Positions 6,831 to 13,094 of a DNA stretch of 16,858 bases are shown here, piece after piece. Where the stretch lies: positions 1-16,858 of the forward strand of contig JAPLMG010000224.1 of NCBI GenBank assembly GCA_026387165.1, given 5' to 3'. The notes beneath the pieces were generated by a model. It had not been told where the DNA came from and searched no databases. It saw only the letters and a list, made by a program, of their open reading frames with translations. Each line of letters begins with the position of its first letter. The first letter of the stretch is position 1. The stretch is from Candidatus Omnitrophota bacterium (GTDB lineage: Bacteria; Omnitrophota; Gorgyraeia; 2-01-FULL-45-10). The position numbers were made by a program, and so were the translations under genes.

Positions 6831-8519
6831 ATGAAGATGAACAGAAAAAATGGCCAGGCGCTTATCCTTGTTTGTATGGTTATCGTATTTTTAGTAATTT
6901 TAACCGCCCCTCTATTTAACATTGCCATAAGCGGGAAAAATATGCTGAAACGCGCGAAACTCGAAAAAGAGGCCTTTTATTTAGCAGAGGGAGCCGTGGA
7001 AGATACAATAAATCAATTCATTACCGACGTCGCTAATTTTCAGGTACTAGCGAATACGTCACGTTATCCTGCTTCCGGGACACGCAACACTACTTATGCA
7101 ATTTCACCCGCATTTCCAGGCGGGGCAAACACCGTGTCATTCGTTAACGCGACCGAAAACAGTATGCGTACGATTAACGAAGGCGGCATTAATATCAAGG
7201 TAAAAAATTTTATTGTAGAATCCACATGCGTTCATCCCGCAAATGCTAATACAACCGTAACGCTTAAGCGGGCGGTCACTCTTAGGAAAATAGCTACGTT
7301 TCAACATGCGATATTTTATAATGACGTTTTAGAGCTATTGCCCGGCAAGCCGATGACATTTGCCGGAAGGGTTCACTGCAACAATGATATTTACATTGCT
7401 TCAGATGGCTCCAATCTTACCATCGACAGTGATTATCTGCTCTCCGCAGGCAATATTTATAATAGGCGTAAAGACAGCAATGCGACAGTTGCTGGAGCGG
7501 TTAATATAAAAGTGGCGGGCACTAACACTACTCAAAATATGCATACAGATCCAATATTAGACTGTAATAATACAAATTGGGCTTCAGAATCCCAAACTCG
7601 TTGGAACGGAACAGTGCAAAGCAGTGTCCATGGTGTGACCAAGCTTGCCGTGCCGGTCGTCGGCTCTTTAAAACCGAGCGATGGGTATTATATGAATAAT
7701 TCCGGTCTTAAAATAATAGGCACGACAATAACGAGGGGTGGCGTAACCTTAACACAAGATGGCACGACGGGTCACGGCAAGATACCAATAGGCACCATAA
7801 CAACGACTACTTTATATAATTTTCGAGAGGGCAGGAACATAACAACGACCAATATAGATCTCAAAAAACTGGCAGGATGGGAAAACATCACCAATCGAAG
7901 TTATGATAATAACCTGCCCTCAAACGGTCTTATTTACGCTACAACCAATAGCAGTGATACGCCGGTGAATACGACAGCGATAAGGTTAGTCAATGGCTCG
8001 GAGATTTATTCCAATGATGCATATGGTGGTGTCACCAGTCCCAGCGGCGGCTTGACCGTTGTTTCCAACGATCCCATCTATGTGCAAGGCAATTATAATA
8101 CCCTTAATAAAACATCGACCGCAGTAATTTGTGATTCGGTAAATATTCTTTCAAATAGCTGGAATGATTCCAATAGTACGGCACTTCTATCTTCTGGACG
8201 TAGAATTGCCGGCAATACCACAGTCAACACCGCTTTCATTGCGGGTGTGAACACTACAACATCAGGTAATTATAACGGCGGATTGGAAAATTATCCGCGG
8301 CTGCTCGAGGACTGGTCAGGTAAAACCTTGAATATTACGGGCTGTTTTATAGAGCTTTGGAATAGTACGGCTGCAACGGGCGCGTGGAACACCACGGGCG
8401 TCTACAGCGCGCCAACTAGAATCTGGTCGTATGATCAATCTTTTGCCTCGGGCAACGCTCTGCCTCCGCTTACTCCCTCTGCTATTGAGGCTCAAAAAAG
8501 CACCTGGTGGAAACAATAG
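6831..8519 (+). CDS. Large PilX-like pilin-related protein, Asn/Thr-rich
   Basis: The 562-residue product begins KNGQALILVCMVIVFLVILTAPLF, then KRAKLEKEAFYLAEGAVEDTI, the pattern of the PilX N-terminal domain (a hydrophobic helix followed by 'A...AEAG'). The GAGGGG site at 6820-6825 is 5 nt before ATG 6831. There is no canonical G|F...E prepilin cut; the GQALIL start resembles PilX and related proteins of uncultured bacteria. From about residue 60 on, the protein is extremely rich in Asn, Thr, Ser and Gly, with about two dozen N-x-S/T motifs by eye, and looks like a beta-rich extracellular domain. Size and position (last of three pilin genes) suggest a pilus-tip adhesin or a scaffold. AT content appears higher than in neighbouring genes. 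Confidence 0.7.
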   Translation: MKMNRKNGQALILVCMVIVFLVILTAPLFNIAISGKNMLKRAKLEKEAFYLAEGAVEDTINQFITDVANFQVLANTSRYPASGTRNTTYAISPAFPGGANTVSFVNATENSMRTINEGGINIKVKNFIVESTCVHPANANTTVTLKRAVTLRKIATFQHAIFYNDVLELLPGKPMTFAGRVHCNNDIYIASDGSNLTIDSDYLLSAGNIYNRRKDSNATVAGAVNIKVAGTNTTQNMHTDPILDCNNTNWASESQTRWNGTVQSSVHGVTKLAVPVVGSLKPSDGYYMNNSGLKIIGTTITRGGVTLTQDGTTGHGKIPIGTITTTTLYNFREGRNITTTNIDLKKLAGWENITNRSYDNNLPSNGLIYATTNSSDTPVNTTAIRLVNGSEIYSNDAYGGVTSPSGGLTVVSNDPIYVQGNYNTLNKTSTAVICDSVNILSNSWNDSNSTALLSSGRRIAGNTTVNTAFIAGVNTTTSGNYNGGLENYPRLLEDWSGKTLNITGCFIELWNSTAATGAWNTTGVYSAPTRIWSYDQSFASGNALPPLTPSAIEAQKSTWWKQ

Positions 8520-8645
8520 CAGTAAAATTTTACCTCATAGCTAAGCAATAATTCTATAAACCATGGCCAGGTGCAAAATATATATATTATGGGTAAATAC
8601 TTGAAAGTTAACCTGTGCATAATTTTTTTAAAATAGGTGTTTTGT
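8520..8645 (+). other. AT-rich spacer ahead of the DUF134 gene
   Basis: The spacer holds a 12-bp perfect palindrome GTAAAATTTTAC (8522-8533) just after the pilin operon, without a T-run, so it is a doubtful terminator. I see no convincing -35/-10 pair; TTGAAA at 8601-8606 lacks a correctly spaced -10. AGGTG at 8635-8639 is a plausible ribosome-binding site for ATG 8646. Confidence 0.4.
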
Positions 8646-8942
8646 ATGATCGGAAGGCCGAAAAAGTCCAGAATTGTCCGGAAGGATCCGGATACAAAGC
8701 AGTTCAGCCCCAGGGGCCATAGAGGCAGGCCCGGCTATAATGAGCTTAAGATTGAGGAGGTGGAGGCAATAAGGCTGATAGACCATATGGGATTAAAACA
8801 GGCCGAGGCGGCCGGATCTATGGGCATAAGCCAGCAGACATTCTCAAGGGTCCTAAGAAATGCCAGGAAAAGCATTGGAGAGGCCTTAGTTTTGGGCCGG
8901 ATCATAAGGATCAGCGGGGGAGACTTTAAGATTGAGAAATAG
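8646..8942 (+). CDS. DUF134 (UPF0251) DNA-binding protein
   Basis: The 98-residue protein opens IGRPKKSRIVRK and contains a sigma-70 region 4-like helix-turn-helix: IEEVEAIRLIDHMGLKQAEAAGSMGISQQTFSRVLRNARK (residues 36-75), typical of the DUF134/UPF0251 family, followed by GRIIRISGGDF. The family is presumed regulatory. ATG 8646 is preferred over GTG 8637, as the latter falls in the ribosome-binding site. It overlaps a tiny lipoprotein gene (8932-9072) and may regulate it or act with it. Confidence 0.8.
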   Translation: MIGRPKKSRIVRKDPDTKQFSPRGHRGRPGYNELKIEEVEAIRLIDHMGLKQAEAAGSMGISQQTFSRVLRNARKSIGEALVLGRIIRISGGDFKIEK

Positions 8943-9072
8943 AGTTAAAATAGTGGTTCTTATATCGTTATTAATACTGGCCGCCGTATCAATATCCGGA
9001 TGCGTGTCGATCCCGATCCCAAGCTCGATCCCGCTGCCAAATAACATCCCAATCCTGAGCATGTTTATCTAA
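8932..9072 (+). CDS. 46-residue proline-rich lipoprotein
   Basis: From a TTG at 8932 (GGGGGAGA at 8916-8923, about 8 nt upstream, is a good Shine-Dalgarno site) the frame reads RNRVKIVVLISLLILAAVS, then ISGC and a 23-residue mature peptide CVSIPIPSSIPLPNNIPIL, ending MFI. It has a basic n-region, a hydrophobic core and a lipobox (ISGC, Cys24), so this should be processed by signal peptidase II. The mature part is almost entirely Ile/Pro/Ser/Asn with an IPxP rhythm. The 5' end overlaps the DUF134 stop by 11 nt, so expression is probably coupled. I know no family; an alternative is a fortuitous ORF, but the RBS plus lipobox make that less likely. Confidence 0.65.
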   Translation: MRNRVKIVVLISLLILAAVSISGCVSIPIPSSIPLPNNIPILSMFI

Positions 9073-9107
9073 AAAAAGGCACAAAGGGGCAATGTTCTAA
9101 GTTAACA

Positions 9108-9136
9108 TTGACACATCGCATCCCGTGAGGTATATT
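9108..9136 (+). promoter_or_regulatory. Promoter of the ribbon-helix-helix gene
   Basis: TTGACA at 9108-9113 and TATATT at 9131-9136 are separated by 17 nt, a near-consensus sigma-70 promoter. Transcription should begin near 9143, leaving a leader of about 70 nt before ATG 9212. Confidence 0.75.
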
Positions 9137-9211
9137 TACGATATGACAAATTTCATATAGGATTCAAGAAAGACGTTGCGATTGACAGATATAGCCAAAT
9201 GGAGGAAAAAT

Positions 9212-9400
9212 ATGAGCCCGCGCAGGCCGGATGCAGTAAAGAAAGAGCATATCGGATATAACCAAATAACTATCAGAGTGCCGGATCGTATACATAAGGC
9301 CGTCCACGAAGTCGATTATAAAAAATTAGGATACTGGTCGCTTGCGGAATGGCTAAGAGAAGTGTTGGATAAGGCCTTAAAAGAGGCCATAGAGAAGTGA
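9212..9400 (+). CDS. Ribbon-helix-helix DNA-binding protein
   Basis: The protein has 62 residues, with a strand QITIRVPD (17-24 region), helix A IHKAVHEVDYKKLG and helix B SLAEWLREVLDKALKEAIE, the CopG/Arc/MetJ-like ribbon-helix-helix layout. The N-terminus is basic (SPRRPDAVKKEH). GGAGG at 9201-9205 with 6 nt to ATG 9212 decides the start over an upstream TTG at 9176. It has its own promoter and no partner toxin gene, so it is either a solitary regulator or an orphan antitoxin-like protein. Dimer formation and target are not visible. Confidence 0.75.
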   Translation: MSPRRPDAVKKEHIGYNQITIRVPDRIHKAVHEVDYKKLGYWSLAEWLREVLDKALKEAIEK

Positions 9401-9546
9401 TATCCCTTACGATGGGTTTTATGCAAGGCATTATAATATACCTTATGTCAACTACGCTTATTGGAAGTAATGGCCACAATACCTTGCGGCACAATGAGTT
9501 ACATGTTTAGTCTAATTGTTTGTGGATAACCGTTGAATTTTGCAGT
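9401..9546 (+). other. Spacer after the ribbon-helix-helix gene
   Basis: The spacer holds no supported gene. A 33-codon ORF from 9413 has no RBS or recognisable pattern and is probably chance. The palindromic repeat that follows may end transcription from both sides. Confidence 0.3.
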
Positions 9547-9658
9547 TCGTCATTGCGAGGCCCAGTACCTGAGGAGCGCAGCGACGAATGGTATGGGCCG
9601 AAGCAATCTCGCTTTTAAAGGGATTGCTTCGTCGACCTTAGGCCTCCTCCAATGACGA
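9547..9658. repeat. REP/MITE-like palindromic repeat
   Basis: Outer inverted repeats TCGTCATTG (9547-9555) and CAATGACGA (9650-9658) enclose inner arms GAAGCAATC (9600-9608) and GATTGCTTC (9622-9630), with a GAGGCCC/GGGCCG-type stretch between. The CGTCATTGCGAGG...GAAGCAATC layout is one I have seen as a dispersed repeat in many bacterial genomes. Its right end overlaps the last seven codons and the stop of the pseudouridine synthase gene. It can also serve as a transcription terminator between the convergent genes. Confidence 0.85.
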
Positions 9659-10393
9659 CATTTCTGGCGGAATTGTTTTTAATTCAATCCACTTGCCTGG
9701 TTTTAGCGATCCAAGCTTAAATGGCCCAAATCTGGTCCTTATAAGGCGTTTTACCGGCTTATTTAACACCTCAAATAGGCGCCTAATTTCTCTATTTTTG
9801 CCTTCCTTAAGCATTACCTCAACCCATGCGGAATCGCTGTTTCTAGACAGTATTTTGAGGCTTATAGGCTCTGTTTTTTCACCGCGACCGATATCTATGC
9901 CGCTAAGAACCGCTTTGATCTCTTTGGGTGTGATTTGTCCGGTTATCAGTACCTCATAAGTGCGGCTGATTTTGTAGCGCGGCTCTGTAAGTAGATTGCC
10001 TAATTTGGTATCATTTGTGAATATTAATAGGCCTTCAGAATCAAGATCAAGCCGGCCCACCGGAAAGACCCAATCATCAATATCTTTGATAAAGTCATAG
10101 ACCGTAGGCCTGCCAAGTTCGTCTTTGCGGGTGGTTACATAGCCGGCAGGCTTATGTAATAAAATATACCTTTTATCCTTTTTTGGCAGGGGTTTTTCAT
10201 CTACTATAATATGATCAGATTTTCTTACCTTATGGCCGGGTTCAACAACGGTTTTGCCGTTTATTTTGACCTTCCCTGCCATTACTAATTCGAGCGCCTG
10301 CTTTCTTGAGCAAAGTCCAGATTTTGAAATGGTTCGGATTATATTTTTTGATAGGCTCGTTTTGCGGTATTTATCCTTGCGACCTTGTGACAT
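9638..10393 (-). CDS. rluB: rRNA pseudouridine synthase, RluB/RsuA family
   Basis: The 251-residue enzyme has an N-terminal S4 RNA-binding domain (IIRTISKSGLCSRKQALELV to VDEKPLP, residues about 18-69) and a pseudouridine synthase domain. The catalytic Asp116 lies in GRLDLDSEGLLIFTND, and ISRTYEVLITG, KEGKNREIRRLFEVL and RLIRTRFGPF are the usual RluB/RsuA motifs. It should isomerise a uridine in 23S (or 16S) rRNA; which one cannot be told from sequence alone. The ATG at 10391-10393 has no obvious Shine-Dalgarno site. The final residues MSSLEEA and the stop (9638-9640) are encoded by the palindromic repeat end, so the original C-terminus has been replaced. Confidence 0.85.
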   Translation of the reverse strand: MSQGRKDKYRKTSLSKNIIRTISKSGLCSRKQALELVMAGKVKINGKTVVEPGHKVRKSDHIIVDEKPLPKKDKRYILLHKPAGYVTTRKDELGRPTVYDFIKDIDDWVFPVGRLDLDSEGLLIFTNDTKLGNLLTEPRYKISRTYEVLITGQITPKEIKAVLSGIDIGRGEKTEPISLKILSRNSDSAWVEVMLKEGKNREIRRLFEVLNKPVKRLIRTRFGPFKLGSLKPGKWIELKTIPPEMSSLEEA

Positions 10394-10419
10394 GGTGACT
10401 TTATGACATTTTACCCTCT

Positions 10420-10448
10420 CCCCCGCCTGCTTAAACCCCCTCCCCCGC
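10420..10448. repeat. Pyrimidine-rich CCTCCCCCGC direct repeat
   Basis: Two imperfect copies of a C-rich unit, CCCTCTCCCCCGC and CCCCCTCCCCCGC, separated by a few bases, lie upstream of the pseudouridine synthase and next to the palindromic repeat. Confidence 0.4.
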
Positions 10449-10449
10449 T

Positions 10450-10552
10450 ATAAAACCCTTCGACCCTTCGACAAAAGCTCAGGGTCGTCCTGAGCAAAGC
10501 CGAAGGACGACAGGCTCAGGGTTTTATCCCGAGCTTAAGTCGAGGGATAAAA
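10450..10552. repeat. Composite palindromic repeat (REP-like)
   Basis: ATAAAACCCT (10450-10459) pairs with AGGGTTTTAT (10518-10527), and inside it GTCGTCCT (10484-10491) pairs with AGGACGAC (10504-10511). A second hairpin follows: TTTTATCCC (10522-10530) with GGGATAAAA (10544-10552). The CCTTCGAC...CAGGCTCAGGG motif family is a dispersed repeat type I have seen in unrelated bacteria. It lies between the DUF47 and pseudouridine synthase genes on the - strand and could attenuate readthrough. Confidence 0.75.
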
Positions 10553-10581
10553 AGATGGGTTTTTATGCCCGGGGAAAGCCG

Positions 10582-11250
10582 TTATTTCGACTTGATCGCC
10601 AGGATCTTTACAAGGTCCGCGGCATCTTCGATCTTATCCGTTACCCCTTCCAGATACTCCCCCAATTGATATGATAGTAACAGGGTTGCCGGATCCAGCT
10701 TGGCATGTATTATGGAGCCTATAACGATCCTTTTCTGATCATCTGCCTGGTGCTCGATATTATCAACGATCTCGCAGTCTTCCAGGGCCTTTTTAAGGTC
10801 GTTCTTGGCCAAAGAGTGTATGCCGTCTCTCAGTTTTGTTATAGCTTCTACGATCAGGCCTGTGGCCACAGAAAGGTTCCCAAGGACATCATCGGGCAGT
10901 TTCTGCTCTATAAATCCCAGCAAACGCGCCGCTGAATTGGTCCAATCCGCGATTCTATCCAATGTCTTAACGAAATGCATCAGATCCTCGCGGTCTGGCG
11001 GCAGCAGAAGCCCTTTTGATAATTCATCAACCATCTTTGACCGTAAAATATCGGCTTTATGCTCACTTTCAGCGACATTGGCTATTGCCACAATCTTTGC
11101 CTGAACGTCTCCCCTTGCAAAAGCCTTGATAGCTTCATCAAAGAACTTGACCGTCTGGTAGGTCTCCTCAACGTGTTTTTGCGAGTCCTCCAGTATAGAC
11201 TGTTCCTCCGCCATCCCCAGCCAGCCTAAAATATTACGCGTCTCTTTCAT
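10582..11250 (-). CDS. DUF47/PhoU-like phosphate transport regulator
   Basis: The 222-residue all-helical protein belongs to the PhoU-like DUF47 (TIGR00153-type) family: the pattern LDRIADWTNSAARLL and IEDAADLVKILAI matches the helical-bundle metal-binding motifs of PhoU-like proteins, and the EQSILEDSQKHVEETYQTVKFF start is typical. These proteins accompany Pit permeases and are thought to control phosphate uptake. The start ATG 11248-11250 follows a strong GGGGG site about 5 nt upstream. Unusually, it lies 224 bp downstream of the Pit gene, not directly joined, because a repeat element sits between them. Confidence 0.85.
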   Translation of the reverse strand: MKETRNILGWLGMAEEQSILEDSQKHVEETYQTVKFFDEAIKAFARGDVQAKIVAIANVAESEHKADILRSKMVDELSKGLLLPPDREDLMHFVKTLDRIADWTNSAARLLGFIEQKLPDDVLGNLSVATGLIVEAITKLRDGIHSLAKNDLKKALEDCEIVDNIEHQADDQKRIVIGSIIHAKLDPATLLLSYQLGEYLEGVTDKIEDAADLVKILAIKSK

Positions 11251-11263
11251 CGCATCCCCCTTT

Positions 11264-11471
11264 TCTGCTTCGCCCTTTAACTAGTAATAGCCGGTAGGGC
11301 TTCGCAGGAATTGTCTATAAGGTCCTACGAAGCCATTCTGCTTTGCCCTTCAACTGTCAATAGCCGGTTGGGCTTCGCAGGAATGGTTCCTACGAAGCGC
11401 CACCGCCGTTGGATACTTGGAGCGCGAAGTAGAACCATACCCGAGTTTTACGGGTTGGATGGCGAAGTAGA
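11264..11471. mobile_element. Nested inverted-repeat (MITE-like) element between pit and DUF47
   Basis: The left end TCTGCTTCGCC (11264-11274) and right end GGCGAAGTAGA (11461-11471) are inverted repeats matching 10 of 11. A second, internal pair lies at TCTGCTTTGCC (11337-) and GCGCGAAGTAGA (11422-11433). Within it, two tandem copies (period 73) at 11264-11336 and 11337-about 11400 share AATAGCCGGT.GGGCTTCGCAGGAAT and each holds a stem, for example GGCTTCGCAGGA (11298-11309) with TCCTACGAAGCC (11323-11334). No ORF or transposase is present. This is consistent with a small non-autonomous element that inserted or duplicated into itself. Confidence 0.65.
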
Positions 11472-11474
11472 CCC

Positions 11475-12455
11475 TTATGTTATCTTTACAAAGACCATTA
11501 TTATCTTCAGAACTATAAAAGTTATTATGCCCGTTATAAAGGGTGTTGCAAGCCAACATACTATAATCTCTTTCATGATCCTTATGTTTACAACTCTGAC
11601 GCCCCTTACTAAGCCCACTCCGAATATCGCGCCTACGATGGAGTGGCTCGTAGAGACCGGTATTCCGAAAAGCGTATATACATGGACATTTATGGCGCTT
11701 GCGAGCTGTGCCGAAAATGCCATTATCGGCAATAGCTGAGTGATCTCGGAGCCTATCGTCTCCATTACCTTATGTCCCCATGTGGCTATACCTACTACTA
11801 TTGCCAGGCCTCCCAGAATAATGCTCGTGTTGGGCGTCAGCATATTAGCGCCGACCATGACGCCTACGGAATTCGCCACATCATTCGCTCCCCAGGTATA
11901 AGCTACATAGCAGCCGCTTACTATTATCAAAGCGCTCATAGTCACCCTGAAATATCTGCGGGGTATTATTGAATACAAAACTCTTTTAAAAATAAGGTAG
12001 AATACATAACCCAATAAAGCTGCGCCCAGAGGAGTGCAGATCCAGCAGATAAATATGTCGCCCAATACTTTCCATTTGATCGGGGTGTTAATTGCGAGTC
12101 CGGCGCCTGCGACAGCCCCTACTATAGAATGGCTCGTTGATATCGGCATCTTCCAGTAAGTAGCCAATATTACCCATGCGCATGCTCCGAAAGATGCGAC
12201 TAAAGCGACATATGTGGCAAGGTCCTTACTGAGCAGATCCATCCGTATTATGCCCTTGCCGATGGTCTTTGTCACATGAGAACCCTGCAGGACCGCCCCG
12301 AGAAATCCGAATATGCAGATCAGGATTATGGCCTGCTTTAAGGTGAGAACTTTTGAGCCGACGGCGGTGCCGAGCGAGTTGGCCGCGTCATTCGCGCCTA
12401 TTGACCACCCGACAGCCAGGCCCGTGAGGATAGTTAATACTATAATTGCGAGCAT
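11475..12455 (-). CDS. pit: Pit family inorganic phosphate permease
   Basis: The 326-residue polytopic membrane protein has both PiT signature repeats: WSIGANDAANSLGTAVGSK near the N-terminus and WGANDVANSVGVMVGAN in the C-terminal half, each followed by SxSHSIVGA (STSHSIVGAVAG and STSHSIVGAIFG). It should import phosphate (or a metal-phosphate complex) with H+ or Na+; sulfate transport is a known variant of the family. I chose ATG 12455 over TTG 12461, because it lies exactly 8 nt after a TATAAT box and no Shine-Dalgarno site exists. It forms a module with the DUF47 gene downstream. Confidence 0.9.
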   Translation of the reverse strand: MLAIIVLTILTGLAVGWSIGANDAANSLGTAVGSKVLTLKQAIILICIFGFLGAVLQGSHVTKTIGKGIIRMDLLSKDLATYVALVASFGACAWVILATYWKMPISTSHSIVGAVAGAGLAINTPIKWKVLGDIFICWICTPLGAALLGYVFYLIFKRVLYSIIPRRYFRVTMSALIIVSGCYVAYTWGANDVANSVGVMVGANMLTPNTSIILGGLAIVVGIATWGHKVMETIGSEITQLLPIMAFSAQLASAINVHVYTLFGIPVSTSHSIVGAIFGVGLVRGVRVVNIRIMKEIIVCWLATPFITGIITFIVLKIIMVFVKIT

Positions 12456-12463
12456 CGCCAATG

Positions 12464-12492
12464 ATTATATGTATAACCATTAGTAGTGTCAA
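12464..12492 (-). promoter_or_regulatory. Perfect sigma-70 promoter of pit, leaderless
   Basis: On the - strand TTGACA (12487-12492) and TATAAT (12464-12469) are both consensus and are separated by 17 nt. Eight nt separate the -10 box from ATG 12455, so the mRNA should start 1-2 nt before the start codon. Confidence 0.85.
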
Positions 12493-12533
12493 GGGAAGAT
12501 TATCCTGGGAAGATTATCCTGGGAAGATTATCC
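12493..12533. repeat. Three 14-bp tandem repeats abutting the pit -35 box
   Basis: GGGAAGATTATCCT is repeated at 12493-12506 and 12507-12520, and GGGAAGATTATCC at 12521-12533. The array directly touches the pit -35 hexamer, placed as an activator site or UP-like region would be. A recent slippage duplication is the alternative. Confidence 0.9.
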
Positions 12534-12541
12534 GCTGATGA

Positions 12542-13087
12542 TTATTTCAGCAGTAAATGATATCCATATGATACGGCGATCGCGGCTATCATAATTGTGA
12601 TGAGTGACAGCACTATATTCCTTTGCCGGGATATCGTCTTTGTGTCTAAAGATGGCTCTACGAGATGCTTTCTTTTGGTGACATAGGCCCACTGAGCATA
12701 GAGTATCAAAAACACTATAAGGATGTTGCATTCAAACGCAAGTACCGGCGCGAAAAAATCGGGATGATCGCCGAGCATCATCGCTGAAAAAGGTATCAGG
12801 CAGATGAACATGAACCATATTATGTTTATGAATACCAGGGGCGGGTCAATGTAAGATATGTACTGAAATTGCCAGTGATGCGCAAGCCACAGTACACCCA
12901 GCAGCATAAAACTGATGGCGTATGAGGCAAAATCACCCCACATTCCCGCGAACAATCTGTGGTAATCTTCTTCCTTCGCGGACTTATCGAACTTCATCAA
13001 TTCGCTCATGCTGACCATCATGATGGTCATGACAATGGCGAATATGCCGTCCGTGAGCGCTTCTATTCGATTCGTCTTTAGTTTCAT
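12542..13087 (-). CDS. TMEM175-family (DUF1211) potassium channel-like protein
   Basis: This 181-residue membrane protein starts RIEALTDGIFAIVMT (residues 7-21), the TMEM175 signature R..xxSDG.FAI..T, and has VLWLAHHWQFQYI and the NIIWFMFICLIPFS segment typical of the bacterial family. Bacterial TMEM175 proteins are tetrameric K+-permeable channels; human TMEM175 is a related lysosomal channel. AAGGA lies 5 nt ahead of the ATG (13085-13087), and the gene starts 7 nt after the HD-GYP gene, so the two form an operon. Confidence 0.85.
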   Translation of the reverse strand: MKLKTNRIEALTDGIFAIVMTIMMVSMSELMKFDKSAKEEDYHRLFAGMWGDFASYAISFMLLGVLWLAHHWQFQYISYIDPPLVFINIIWFMFICLIPFSAMMLGDHPDFFAPVLAFECNILIVFLILYAQWAYVTKRKHLVEPSLDTKTISRQRNIVLSLITIMIAAIAVSYGYHLLLK

Positions 13088-13094
13088 TTGATCC

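Noticed and set aside
9413..9511. Short ORF after the ribbon-helix-helix gene
   Set aside because: About 33 codons, no RBS, no recognisable segment.
9547..10552. CRISPR array
   Set aside because: The repeats here are single palindromic elements of different families, not regularly spaced copies with unique spacers.
12493..12533. CRISPR-like or attachment-site repeat
   Set aside because: The three 14-bp units are directly contiguous with no spacers, and no integrase is nearby.
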